Source of the DNA: Actinomycetales bacterium
Lineage (GTDB): Bacteria > Actinomycetota > Actinomycetes > Actinomycetales > Actinomycetaceae
DNA: 33,373 bases
Assembly (NCBI GenBank): GCA_017882885.1
Contig: JADGOQ010000125.1
Span: 1 to 33,373 of the forward strand
Direction: 5' to 3'
Part shown: one piece after another, positions 1 through 8,438 of the stretch
Position numbering within the stretch: the stretch's first letter is position 1
Layout of the letters: each line of letters opens with the position of its first letter
The notes under the pieces: model-generated
The model's input: the letters and a program-made list of their open reading frames with translations, nothing else
What the model was told of the DNA's origin: nothing
The model's database searches: none
Made by a program: the position numbers and the translations under genes

Positions 1-645
1 GTCCACGGATTCCCGCAACACCTGCGCGGCCTCCGCCAACGGGCGGCCACCACGGCGAGGCGAGAAGCCGAGGTCGTGCATGAGCCGCCACGCCACCCCG
101 AACAGCACGAGCAGGATCGCGCCGCGTAGGATGAACGGCACGCCGAGGTTCGTCCATTCCGCGAGAGCGCCGCCGCCCAGGGAACCGGCGAGCATCGCGA
201 TCCCCGAGATCATCTGGCCGCGACCGAACACCGATTCCAGCCGGCCGGTGTACCCGGTGGCCGCCAGCGCGTCCACGAGCCATGCCTCGGTGGCCCCCGA
301 GAAGAAGGTGAACCCGAGGCCGAGCAGCACGGACACCACCGCCCACGCCCAGAACGGCCCGCGGACCCACCAGAGCAGCACGTAGAGCAGCGTGGTCACG
401 CTCAGCGTGAGGGTGCCCGCCAGGTAGGAGACCCGGCGGCCGATCGTGTCCGCCACCACCCCGGTCGGGATCTCGAAGAGCACCATCCCCACCATGAAGA
501 AGGCGTTGGCGGCGAAGGCCTCGAGGTTGGTGAGCCCGGCGTCGAGCAGGAAGATCGTGTTGATCCCCCAGATCAGCGACGCCGAGAGGGTGCTGCCGAG
601 CAGGAGCACCAAGTAGGTGCGGATCACCCCGCGTGACGTGGTCAT
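1..645 (-). CDS. MFS transporter, N-terminal part (runs off left edge)
   Basis: The reading frame starts at ATG 645 and is still open at base 1, giving 215 residues, about half of a usual 400-residue major facilitator. Hydrophobic helices begin at once (TYLVLLLGSTLSASLIWG). The classic MFS motif A loop is visible as GVVADTIGRR after an EIPTG turn, in the loop between helices 2 and 3. Further helices follow up to about residue 190, then a basic loop (FSPRRGGR) that would be the central cytoplasmic loop. It is therefore an inner-membrane drug/metabolite antiporter-like protein, substrate unknown. It lies 56 bp downstream of the acyl-CoA dehydrogenase on the same strand and could be cotranscribed. 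A weak ribosome site (TGAGGACG) sits about 10 nt ahead of the start. Confidence 0.85.
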   Translation of the reverse strand, partial: MTTSRGVIRTYLVLLLGSTLSASLIWGINTIFLLDAGLTNLEAFAANAFFMVGMVLFEIPTGVVADTIGRRVSYLAGTLTLSVTTLLYVLLWWVRGPFWAWAVVSVLLGLGFTFFSGATEAWLVDALAATGYTGRLESVFGRGQMISGIAMLAGSLGGGALAEWTNLGVPFILRGAILLVLFGVAWRLMHDLGFSPRRGGRPLAEAAQVLRESVD

Positions 646-701
646 CGCTCAGACGTCCTCATCGCCGCGCCCACCTCAGCGCCGCGGCCGGGCGAGGAGA
701 C

Positions 702-2666
702 TCATGTCACCATGCGGCGCGAGAGGTCCTCCGACGTCGTCGGACCGGGCGTGGCGTCGGAGATCCACGGTCCCGTGCCCTCCGACGCATCGATGATCCC
801 CGCTTCGGCCCACAGGTACTTACCGTCCAGCACTTCGCGCGCGAGTGTGTAGTCCGCCGCATCCGTGTTGGTCCACAGTGCGTCGAACAGGCGCTCGACG
901 TTCAGCCGGGCGTGACGGCAGGCCGCGTCGGCCAGCTTGACGGCGGCGCGGCCGGTGGCGGCGGCGTCGTCCTCGACCTGCATCCGGGCCCGGGCACACA
1001 CCGCGGCCATCGCGAAGAGCTCGGCGCCGATGTCCACCACGCGCCCGAGGAACCCCTGCTGCTGCTCCAGCCCGCCCTGCCAGCGCGCCATGCCGTAGAA
1101 CGTGGCGCGGGCCAGCCGGCGGGAGCCGCGTTCGATGTAGCGCATGTGGGTGGCCAGCGGACCGTACTCGGCGAACGACGTCGGCACCTGGCCGGCGCCA
1201 ACGAGCAACTGCGGGAACCAGCCGGCGTAGAACGCCCCGGCCTTCCCGGCCGCCCGGGCCTTGCCGGCGAGGTCGACGTCGGGATCGATGATGTCCCCGG
1301 CGACGGCGAGGTGGGCGTCCACCGCCTCGCGCGCGATGAGCAGGTGCATGATCTCCGTGGAACCCTCGAAGACGCGGTTGATGCGCAGGTCGCGCAGGAC
1401 CTGCTCCACCGGCACGGCACGCTCGCCGCGGGCGGCGAGGGAGTCGGCGGTCTCGTAGCCCCGCCCCCCGCGGATCTGGACGAGTTCGTCGGCCACCTCC
1501 CAGGCGCGTTCGGACGTGTAGAGCTTGGCCAGGGCGGCCTCGATGCGGATGTCCGTCTCGCCGGCGTCGGCGAGCTGCCCCGCGAGCTCGACGATCGCCT
1601 CCTGCGCGTAGGTCGCGGTGGCCATGAAGGCGATCTTGTGGGCGACGGCGGCGTGGCGTCCCACGGGCCTGCCCCACTGCACTCGCTCGCTCGCCCACTC
1701 GCGGCCGATCTTCAGGGACCACTTCGAGGCCCCCACGCACAGCGCCGGGATCGAGAGCCGCCCGGAGTTGAGGGTGGTCAGGGCGATCTTGAGGCCCTGG
1801 CCCTCCCTGCCCACGATGTTGGCGGCCGGGACACGCACCTGGTCGAACCGTGTGACGGCGTTCTCCAGACCCCGCAGCCCCATGAACGCGTTGCGTCGCT
1901 CGACCGTGATGCCCGGGGAGTCGGCCTCGACGATGAAGGCCGTGATACCGCCGCGGTGCCCCTCCGACTTCGGCACCCGGGCCATGACCACCAGAAGTTC
2001 GGCCACAACGCCGTTGGTGCCCCAGAGCTTCACGCCGTCGAGGAGGTAGTCGCCGTCGTCGGTGGGGGTGGCGGTGGAGTGGAGGCGGGCGGGGTCCGAG
2101 CCGACATCGGGCTCCGTGAGCAGGAAGGCGGAGATGGCGCCCGCCGCGCAGCGGGGCAGGAAGGCCGCCTTCTGCTCGGCGGTGCCGAACTGCTTGACCG
2201 GTTCGGGCACCCCGATGGACTGGTGTGCTGAGATGAGCGCGCCGAGCGCCGGGTTGACCGACCCGATGAGCATCAGGGCCCGGTTGTAGTGCAGGTTGCC
2301 GAGGCCGAGACCGCCGTACTCCGTCGGGATCTTGATGCCGAAGGTCCCGATGGCCGCCAGGCCGGCGACGACCTCGTCCGGGATCAGTGCCTCGCGCTCG
2401 ATTGCCCTCCCGTCCACGGTCCGCAGGAAGGCCTCAAGCGTCGTGAGGTATGCCTCGCCGCGCGCGGCCAACTCCGGCTCGGGGCGCGGGTGCGGGGTGA
2501 TCAGCTCGGGCCGGAAGTGCCCGAGGTAGACCTCCTTCGCGAAGGAGGGCCGGGCCCAGCCCGTCTCCCTCGCGGCCTCGGCGACCTTCCTGGCATCGCG
2601 CTCCGTCACCTCTGCGCGCGGGAACTCGGCGGTGGTGGTGCGCTCGGACTGCTTCGTCGTGGTCAT
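702..2666 (-). CDS. acyl-CoA dehydrogenase, long form (FadE-like)
   Basis: This 654-residue protein oxidises acyl-CoA to trans-2-enoyl-CoA with FAD in fatty-acid or related beta-oxidation. It has the N-terminal helical domain with GYGGLGLG-type residues (EYGGLGLGNLHYNR), the FAD/substrate middle-domain signature FLLTEPDVGSDPARL, then GVKLWGTNG, and the C-terminal segment RVFEGSTEIMHLLIAREA, whose Glu region matches VLCAD/FadE relatives. About 200 extra residues follow the usual 390-residue core, as in very-long-chain and ACAD9-like enzymes, so it is probably a homodimer acting on longer chains. The ATG at 2666 is preceded by CTGGAGGC as ribosome site. Two palindromes lie just upstream (separate entry), which suggests a private TetR-type control. 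Substrate length cannot be read from the sequence. Confidence 0.93.
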   Translation of the reverse strand: MTTTKQSERTTTAEFPRAEVTERDARKVAEAARETGWARPSFAKEVYLGHFRPELITPHPRPEPELAARGEAYLTTLEAFLRTVDGRAIEREALIPDEVVAGLAAIGTFGIKIPTEYGGLGLGNLHYNRALMLIGSVNPALGALISAHQSIGVPEPVKQFGTAEQKAAFLPRCAAGAISAFLLTEPDVGSDPARLHSTATPTDDGDYLLDGVKLWGTNGVVAELLVVMARVPKSEGHRGGITAFIVEADSPGITVERRNAFMGLRGLENAVTRFDQVRVPAANIVGREGQGLKIALTTLNSGRLSIPALCVGASKWSLKIGREWASERVQWGRPVGRHAAVAHKIAFMATATYAQEAIVELAGQLADAGETDIRIEAALAKLYTSERAWEVADELVQIRGGRGYETADSLAARGERAVPVEQVLRDLRINRVFEGSTEIMHLLIAREAVDAHLAVAGDIIDPDVDLAGKARAAGKAGAFYAGWFPQLLVGAGQVPTSFAEYGPLATHMRYIERGSRRLARATFYGMARWQGGLEQQQGFLGRVVDIGAELFAMAAVCARARMQVEDDAAATGRAAVKLADAACRHARLNVERLFDALWTNTDAADYTLAREVLDGKYLWAEAGIIDASEGTGPWISDATPGPTTSEDLSRRMVT

Positions 2667-2685
2667 GACTGCCTCCAGCCGTAGT

Positions 2686-2702
2686 TACCGGTACTGGCAG
2701 TA
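2686..2702 (-). promoter_or_regulatory. overlapping palindromes upstream of acyl-CoA dehydrogenase
   Basis: TACCGGTA (2686-2693) is a perfect 8-bp palindrome. It overlaps TACTGGCAGTA (2692-2702), a 5+1+5 dyad. They lie 20-36 bp ahead of the dehydrogenase start. TACT/AGTA arms are common in operators of TetR-family fatty-acid regulators, so an operator is a reasonable inference; no such regulator gene is in the window. Confidence 0.4.
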
Positions 2703-2749
2703 TCACCTATTTTCGGCGTGGCGCAACGTCAGCGGGCGCCGGGCGGTCG

Positions 2750-4177
2750 TCACGCCGTCGGCAGCGGGATCGCCACGGTGGGGTCGCCGAGGATGACGGT
2801 GCTCTGGCGGTCGAGCCACGCGAGCTTCGTGTAGACCGCGGCGGTGACGCTCCCCGGGCTCAGGCTCTGGTTGAACACCCCGACCGCGTTCTCGTGGGCG
2901 GCGGCGAGTTCGCCGATGTGCCTGAACGGCTCGTCGAACGCGAGGCCCACCGGTTTGCCGAGGCACAACCGGTCGTACACGGCGGTCACGATGCTGTCGG
3001 TCAGCGGTTGCCCGGTGAACGGTGACGACAGGGTCCAGTCGAAGGTCGGCTCCACGTGCCCGACGAACGCCCGGGCGGGCCTGCTCGCACCGAGGAGTGC
3101 GGTGGGCAGCGGCGCCACCGCGGGACCCACCACGCCCACCCCGCGCAGCACCCGCGCCACCCGCGAATCGTCCGGGAAGAGGTCGAGCAGGCCGGTCCGC
3201 GTGCTCGTACCGGCGGAGCAACAGGCGTGGGCGTACCAGATCGCGCCGTCCGGCTTCCACCGCCGGAGCAGCTCCTCCACGTCGAGTGTCGCGTGGAGGC
3301 CGTCGACGAGGAGCCCGAGGTTCGCCGCCAGTTCCTCCTCGTGCCCGCCACCGAGCGGGCCCGTCATACCGTGGCTGGTGGTGGCCACGAGTGCGGGGCT
3401 GTTGTCGACGAGAGCGTCGAGCAGCTGGGCGTGCGTCGCGGTCGCGGCGCTCCCGTCCAGGAAGATCCCGCCGGGCATGTCGGTGTCCGCGGCGATGCGA
3501 GTGGCGATGCCCGCTGCGACGGCAGTGCGCATGAGGTGGGTGATGTCGTCGCCACCGTGGTCGACGGCCCAGACAACAGGCGAGTCGTAACGCGCGGCGG
3601 AGTCGGACCAGTTCCCGAGCAGCGCCGTCATATAGTTGGCGAGGGCATCCCCGGTCAGGTGGAGGCGGCCGACTCGCCGGTTCGCGTTGAGCTGGTACTG
3701 CAGCTCCCACGGCAGGGCGTCAGGACCGCCGTACAGCAGGAGGTACATGGGCAGGTCGCCATCCCGCGAACCCGGGCGCGAGCCGCTGATCTGGATGGGC
3801 TTGTCGATGGCGTAGTCCCGCAACGAGAGGACGGCCTCGTTCGGGTTCACGTTGTGGCGCAGCACCCGGGCCGCGGGGCGGCGAGACTCCAGCAGCTCCC
3901 GGATCGGCTCGGGTGCGTCGTCGGCGCGGGCGCGCGCCTCCGGGGGGATGTCAGGGTTGTCGGGGAGGACGAGGCCCCAGCCGACGCGCTCGTCCCGGAA
4001 GTCGGCCGGGTCGGCCTCCGCCTGCGGCAGCAGCGTCTTCACGACGCTGGGGAGCACGCCACGCAGGCCCCACGACTTCGCCGCGGGGACCGCGCCGTCG
4101 ACGTCCTCGCCGGACCAGGCGTTGGCACTGACGGCTGCGGGCAGGACGGGGTCCCGGAAGTCGGACGGTTTGATCAC
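2750..4177 (-). CDS. caspase-like (CHAT/C25-like clan CD) protein, third protease-like gene of the operon
   Basis: A 475-residue protein starting at GTG 4177, whose GTGA overlaps the stop of the preceding gene; CTGGAGGG lies about 9 nt upstream. The open frame extends further upstream but only as antisense-like, low-complexity coding, so this start is preferred. The N-terminal 140 residues are not recognised. A strand and turn MYLLLYGGPDALPWELQY (about 144-161) resembles the region ahead of the catalytic domain in bacterial caspase-like proteins. The putative dyad is His269 in ATTSHG and Cys319 or Cys320 in YAHACCSAG, the spacing and context expected of clan CD proteases. I infer a cytoplasmic protease; no signal peptide or TPR is visible. 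It is the last gene of the hydrolase/CHAT operon. The target is unknown. Confidence 0.72.
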   Translation of the reverse strand: MIKPSDFRDPVLPAAVSANAWSGEDVDGAVPAAKSWGLRGVLPSVVKTLLPQAEADPADFRDERVGWGLVLPDNPDIPPEARARADDAPEPIRELLESRRPAARVLRHNVNPNEAVLSLRDYAIDKPIQISGSRPGSRDGDLPMYLLLYGGPDALPWELQYQLNANRRVGRLHLTGDALANYMTALLGNWSDSAARYDSPVVWAVDHGGDDITHLMRTAVAAGIATRIAADTDMPGGIFLDGSAATATHAQLLDALVDNSPALVATTSHGMTGPLGGGHEEELAANLGLLVDGLHATLDVEELLRRWKPDGAIWYAHACCSAGTSTRTGLLDLFPDDSRVARVLRGVGVVGPAVAPLPTALLGASRPARAFVGHVEPTFDWTLSSPFTGQPLTDSIVTAVYDRLCLGKPVGLAFDEPFRHIGELAAAHENAVGVFNQSLSPGSVTAAVYTKLAWLDRQSTVILGDPTVAIPLPTA

Positions 4178-5505
4178 GGTGACGCGCCCTCCAGTTCGGC
4201 GATCTTCGCACGCACGGCGGCACGCTTGTCCTCGGGCAGGCGGGCGACCTCCGCCAGCACCGCACGCAACGCCTCGAGTTGGAGCGCATCCGCGGTGGTC
4301 ATCCGCGCCCCGGTGTCGACGCGCAGCTGGAACTGCGGGCGGCGGACGTAGAGGACCGGCCGGGTCCACTCCCTCGTCGAACGCGCGCTCGTGCTGAACG
4401 TCCTGCCCTGCTGGTGGTTCTCGCACAGGCGGCGGCGAGCCGCCACGGTCAGGGACGCCCAGTCGACGACGGTGGGCTCCCCGTTCGCGCCCACGACCTG
4501 CCCGAGCGAGCCGATGATGCCAGGGTAGAGCCAGCGCGAGAAGGTGTTGGCGTCCTCGGGCTCCACCGGCTCCCGCATTGCGATCGTGACGGCGAAGGGC
4601 CCGTCCTCCACCAGGTCGCGGGCCATCGAGTGGATGGTCCCAGTGGGCGCGCCGACCTCGCAACAGTTCAGCACCGCGAGCCACGCCGGTTCCGCCGGGT
4701 TCGACAGGAGGTTGATCTGGGACGGCTCGAGCACGAGCGAGCGCGTGGGGCCACCGGCGGCGTGCCAGTCCGACGGCACGGCGAGCTTGAGGCACGGTCC
4801 GCCGTCCCGTTCGCCGTGACAGAAGGCATGGATGATGTGCGGGCGGAACTCGGAGACACGTGCCTGCAACTCCGCGACCTCGGACGGCACGGTCGCGAGC
4901 GTGATCCGGGGATCCGCGAGCGCACCGATCTGTTCGGCCAACGCCTCCTCGCTGACCAGGACGAGCACCCGGGTCTCGAACGCGGCCGTGGAGAGCGGCT
5001 CCCAGATACGCTCCCATTCGTCCGCGGCGGGGATGTCCAGGCACGAGAGCAGCAGCGCAACCCGCAGAGGCGGGTTGAAGGTGCGCACCCCCGCCCCGCC
5101 ATCGGACTGCACCATGCGGCCGATCGGCCACCGCGCCCCGGGATCGAGGGACAGGAACGCACCATTCGGCGCACACAGCGTCTCCCACGGGATCTCCTCG
5201 ACCAGCGTCTCCCCGCGCAGGAGGACGTACAGGGCGCGCGCGGCGCCGGCGTCCGTGCCCACAGTGCCCAGCTGCGCCCCGATCTGTGGATGGCGGCTGA
5301 GCTGGTCGAAGACGAACCGTCCTGCGTTGGCCACCCCGTAGTCGCTGGCCGAGACGGCGCTGAGCCCGAGGAGCGGCGCCTCGGTGCCGCTCACGTCGAG
5401 TAGTAGGTCACCTCCCTCAGGGGGCTCCTCGAGGGAGACGGTCAGCCGTTCCGTCTGCTGGGCATCCATCACCGCGCTCACGCGCACCACCAGCCGGCCA
5501 TTCAT
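4174..5505 (-). CDS. CHAT-domain protease-like protein with intact His-Cys dyad
   Basis: A 443-residue protein starting at ATG 5505, overlapping the previous stop by ATGA. The CHAT (caspase HetF-associated with TPRs) hallmarks are clear: the EEIPWETL segment (about 103-110) matching the family's IPWE motif, HIIHAFCHGERDG with His230, and WLAVLNCCEVGA with Cys281/282. After the catalytic core a loop WLYPGIIGSLGQVV and a C-terminal basic/acidic helix (about 402-440) follow. No TPR or transmembrane segment is present, unlike many CHAT proteins, so recognition modules must lie in the partners or in the first 90 residues. Translation is coupled to both neighbours. By family the expected activity is cysteine endopeptidase; the substrate is not known, the hydrolase encoded upstream being an obvious candidate. 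Confidence 0.85.
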   Translation of the reverse strand: MNGRLVVRVSAVMDAQQTERLTVSLEEPPEGGDLLLDVSGTEAPLLGLSAVSASDYGVANAGRFVFDQLSRHPQIGAQLGTVGTDAGAARALYVLLRGETLVEEIPWETLCAPNGAFLSLDPGARWPIGRMVQSDGGAGVRTFNPPLRVALLLSCLDIPAADEWERIWEPLSTAAFETRVLVLVSEEALAEQIGALADPRITLATVPSEVAELQARVSEFRPHIIHAFCHGERDGGPCLKLAVPSDWHAAGGPTRSLVLEPSQINLLSNPAEPAWLAVLNCCEVGAPTGTIHSMARDLVEDGPFAVTIAMREPVEPEDANTFSRWLYPGIIGSLGQVVGANGEPTVVDWASLTVAARRRLCENHQQGRTFSTSARSTREWTRPVLYVRRPQFQLRVDTGARMTTADALQLEALRAVLAEVARLPEDKRAAVRAKIAELEGASP

Positions 5506-6887
5506 GGCTGCACGCCTCCCGCCGGTGTCGCGCCGGGCGCGGAATTCCCTTCCAGGAGCTCCGACACACTCCGCAGCGCAGCTTCGACGTCGTCCTTTCC
5601 GACGCCGGCCGGCTGCCGGCCGGGTGCGCCCTCCAGCCACTGCGCCTGCAGGCGCTCGAGCACCCGGGTGGAGGACGTCCTCCACGACGGCGACTCCCCC
5701 GTCATGGGCGCCTGGACGTTGAGGAGGTTGCTGGAGTAGTCGTCGCCCAGGAGTCCGGCGTCGCGTGAGGCGGAGCGGTCCGAGTCCGAGAACTCGTCGA
5801 CCAGACGTGGGTGTGCCCAGCACGCGATGGTCGGCATCGGTGAGGGGGACGACGCGCCGTGGCCGTAGAGGAAGTGGTAGGCGGCCGCGACGTCGGCGTA
5901 CTCGGGGTCCCGGCCGGCGTCGTGCACGAGACAGAATCCGGGCGCGTGCCTGGCGAGGCTGTTCGCGAGCTCCCGGAGGCCCGGCTGGGACCAGTTGTAT
6001 TCCGGACCCGACGCCGCGAACGACCAGGCGCCGATCTGGGTCATCAATGCTCGCACCTGGCCCATGCCGATGAAGCGCGACCACGAGCGGTCCGTGTTGA
6101 CCAGGGGTGACACGGCGAACGCCAACGCCCCGCGGTCGCCGGAATGGTAGCCGTGGCCGACGAAGTGGACGACGTCCACCGATCGGGGACCGAGCTCATC
6201 GCGGATCCACAGCAGCCAGGGGCTCGTGATCATCTCCGAGTCGTCCACCTGTGGACTGCGGCGTGGGCTGGCGTGGACGGCTGCCGCCCGAGGGTCGTGG
6301 ACCACAACCCGATCGGGGACGGCGGAGAAGGAATCGCGCAACGGTGAGTACGCGACCTCGTCCGCGAACAGGTGCAGCCCCACCTGCCGTGGGACGGAGT
6401 CGAGGATGCGAGTCGCCAGCCGGCTGACATGACCGGCGGCGTCGAATCCCTCCTTCGCGACCGGGCTCGAGGCGCAGAGGACGACGTCGAGCGTGTCCGG
6501 GTCCGCCTGCGGACGCAACGTGAAGTAGGGCAGCCGCAGCACCGCCTGCTGGACGACGGGAGTCAGCCAGCGTTCCCATGGCAGGAGCGGCAGGTCCCCG
6601 CACGGCGACGGGATCTCCAGCCACACGGAGGAGCGTCCGCCGACGGCGGCGCGAATGGCGTCCCCGAGGATCGCGGCGAGGTCGCTGGGCAGTTCGCCGT
6701 ACCGGTCGACGTCGGTGAGGGCGGCGGCACCGGAGCCGAGGCCGAGGGTCCGGGCTGGGCAGGACGCGACCGGGTGGGGCTCCCCGAGGCCGACCTGAAC
6801 CTCGAACTCCACGACCGCGCGATGACCCTGGACGTACCGGATGCGCAGGACGGCCAGGTCGTTCTCCCGGCGCAGCAGCATCGCCAT
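5502..6887 (-). CDS. CHAT-like protein apparently lacking the catalytic cysteine
   Basis: A 461-residue protein. ATG 6887 lies 3 bp after the hydrolase stop and has GAGGGA as ribosome site; a second Met (MAM) makes 6881 an alternative. It has the CHAT layout: a beta-rich N-terminal part, LPLLPWERWL (about 99-108) matching the PWE motif, then VDVVHFVGHGYHSGD with His245. Where active members carry an Ala-Cys pair on the next strand, this protein reads GAWSFAASG (about 286-294), with no Cys. Other Cys residues (138, 319, 356) are outside the expected position. It may thus be a pseudoprotease acting as sensor, scaffold or inhibitor, though a displaced nucleophile cannot be excluded without a structure model. 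The C-terminal 80 residues are low-complexity and likely flexible. Confidence 0.72.
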   Translation of the reverse strand: MAMLLRRENDLAVLRIRYVQGHRAVVEFEVQVGLGEPHPVASCPARTLGLGSGAAALTDVDRYGELPSDLAAILGDAIRAAVGGRSSVWLEIPSPCGDLPLLPWERWLTPVVQQAVLRLPYFTLRPQADPDTLDVVLCASSPVAKEGFDAAGHVSRLATRILDSVPRQVGLHLFADEVAYSPLRDSFSAVPDRVVVHDPRAAAVHASPRRSPQVDDSEMITSPWLLWIRDELGPRSVDVVHFVGHGYHSGDRGALAFAVSPLVNTDRSWSRFIGMGQVRALMTQIGAWSFAASGPEYNWSQPGLRELANSLARHAPGFCLVHDAGRDPEYADVAAAYHFLYGHGASSPSPMPTIACWAHPRLVDEFSDSDRSASRDAGLLGDDYSSNLLNVQAPMTGESPSWRTSSTRVLERLQAQWLEGAPGRQPAGVGKDDVEAALRSVSELLEGNSAPGATPAGGVQP

Positions 6888-6890
6888 GGG

Positions 6891-8252
6891 TCAGTCCCTC
6901 GTGAGTTGGCTCAGCAGCATCCACGCCGTGGCGTCGTTGACGACGTCGCCGTGGCCGTCGATGACGTCGGAGGATTCGAGAGCGACGATCCGGACCCGGT
7001 CCGTGGTGGGTGGGTACGGGACGCCCGGTGCGCGGGCCGATTGGACGTCCGTCTCGTCGTCGGCCCCGCGGGGACCGAACCCGCCGAGCGCCGCGTACCG
7101 ACTGGGCGGCTCGCCGGCGATGGTTGCCTCGCCAAGGTCCGACGCCCGGTGGACGGCCAGGTGGAAGAGTCTCGTGAGGGGGATGTCGTGGCGGCTGAAC
7201 GTGGTCATCACGGGTTGGCGCGTGCGGTCCAGGGTGACCCGGTAGCCGCCGGGCCGCGCGGCACCCTCCCGGCCCGCCGCCGTTTCGTCGATGTCCTCGG
7301 CGAAGCACAGGTGCGACATCGCGGGCTGGAGCAGCAGGACGGAGTCGACCCTCCGCTGGCTGGGGTTCCTGGCCAGCGCCGACAGCATGACCTTGCCGCC
7401 GTACGAGTGCCCGATGAGGTGGACGCGCGCGTCGCCCGCATCGAGGATGTCGCCGAGGAGGCTGGCCACCCCGGTCCCGCCGACGCGTCCGGCCCGGTCC
7501 TTCATCAGGAGGACCGTGGCGGCCCGGATCAGCCCGCGGGGATCGAGCGCGGACAGGAACCCCGCGGCCTGCGGGGCCCCCGGCGCGGCCACCGGCTGTT
7601 CATCGCCGAGAGTGATGCTGCCCCACTCCGGCTTCCCGCTGCCGGAGGGCAGTTTGCGCCACAGTTCGACGACGGCGTCCGCGCTCACCGGCGCGGCGGC
7701 CTCAAGTTCATCCTCGGTGGAGAACACCGCGGCCACCATGCCGGCGAACTCCGCCGCCTCGGCCTCGTCGAGGTCTGCCCCGCGCTGCGCGAGGGCGTAG
7801 AAGCGCTCCCTGCGCTCGAGGGGGACCAGGGCCGCCAACTCGTCGACTGCGGCGCGCTCGGCGGCGACCGCGTCGTCGTCGGCCTCGGGTGCGGCCGCGA
7901 TGTCGGGCTCACGCTCCCACGGGGCCACGAGGACGATGCTCGGCCAGAAAACCCCGACGAGCATCGGCCTGAACGGCCTGTTGAGCGCGTTCCGCGCACG
8001 CAGGGCAGCGAGCCTTGTGACGAAGGCGTCGTAGTGGCCCACGGCGTCCTTCCAGGTGTTGTTCCACCCGTGCGAGAAGAGGAACACGTCGGTCGGGTCG
8101 TCCGTGGCGACGGACCTGACGAGGTTCGCGCGTGTCAGCGGGCCAGTGCACAGCCCATGCCTATCGAACGGGATCACGTAGAACGGCGCCTTCTGCCCGC
8201 CGTCGAGGTCGATGATCCGGTAGGGCGCTCCGGGTGGGAGTCGATCCGCCAT
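6891..8252 (-). CDS. alpha/beta hydrolase, first gene of the hydrolase/CHAT operon
   Basis: A 453-residue serine hydrolase-like protein. The nucleophile elbow GHSYGG (281-286) puts the catalytic Ser at 283; the oxyanion strand is DVFLFSHGWNNTW (about 55-67), and likely acid and base residues are Asp356 (SRHD) and His434 (DGHGD). Between the oxyanion strand and the elbow lies an unusually long acidic, Ala-rich insertion (about 115-235), which could be a lid or a protease-sensitive linker. There is no signal peptide, so it should act in the cytoplasm on esters, lipids or peptides. ATG 8252 has GGGGGAA as ribosome site and a sigma70-like promoter upstream. It begins a tight four-gene unit with three CHAT-type genes. 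A role as the effector of that unit is inference. Confidence 0.8.
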   Translation of the reverse strand: MADRLPPGAPYRIIDLDGGQKAPFYVIPFDRHGLCTGPLTRANLVRSVATDDPTDVFLFSHGWNNTWKDAVGHYDAFVTRLAALRARNALNRPFRPMLVGVFWPSIVLVAPWEREPDIAAAPEADDDAVAAERAAVDELAALVPLERRERFYALAQRGADLDEAEAAEFAGMVAAVFSTEDELEAAAPVSADAVVELWRKLPSGSGKPEWGSITLGDEQPVAAPGAPQAAGFLSALDPRGLIRAATVLLMKDRAGRVGGTGVASLLGDILDAGDARVHLIGHSYGGKVMLSALARNPSQRRVDSVLLLQPAMSHLCFAEDIDETAAGREGAARPGGYRVTLDRTRQPVMTTFSRHDIPLTRLFHLAVHRASDLGEATIAGEPPSRYAALGGFGPRGADDETDVQSARAPGVPYPPTTDRVRIVALESSDVIDGHGDVVNDATAWMLLSQLTRD

Positions 8253-8278
8253 GGTTCCCCCTGCCTCGCGATGGACAG

Positions 8279-8307
8279 ATCTTCCACCTGTGCACGGCGT
8301 GCGTCAA
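8279..8307 (-). promoter_or_regulatory. promoter of the hydrolase/CHAT operon
   Basis: On the minus strand TTGACG (8307-8302) and GAAGAT (8284-8279) are separated by 17 bp. Transcription would begin near 8272, leaving a short leader with a purine-rich ribosome site before ATG 8252. The -35 matches 5 of 6 consensus bases, the -10 is weak, so additional control is possible. Confidence 0.5.
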
Positions 8308-8438
8308 TGCCCGCCGGCCGCGGCGGACCACGCTGCCTCGCACGCGCCCCGGGCCCACCCCCCGGACGCCCCTCGGCTCCCCAGCGCGCGGGCAGGCCGC
8401 CCACGGGGTAGGTTTCCTGTACCACGAGGAGGAGACCA

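Noticed and set aside
633-2231. Long open frame (532 codons) antisense to the acyl-CoA dehydrogenase
   Set aside because: Composition is Gly/Arg/Asp-rich without family features; it is the third-position shadow of a high-GC gene on the other strand.
4178-5188. Much longer (812-residue) form of the last CHAT-like protein
   Set aside because: The extension is out-of-frame reading through the preceding CHAT gene; the GTGA overlap at 4177 with a good ribosome site gives the natural start.
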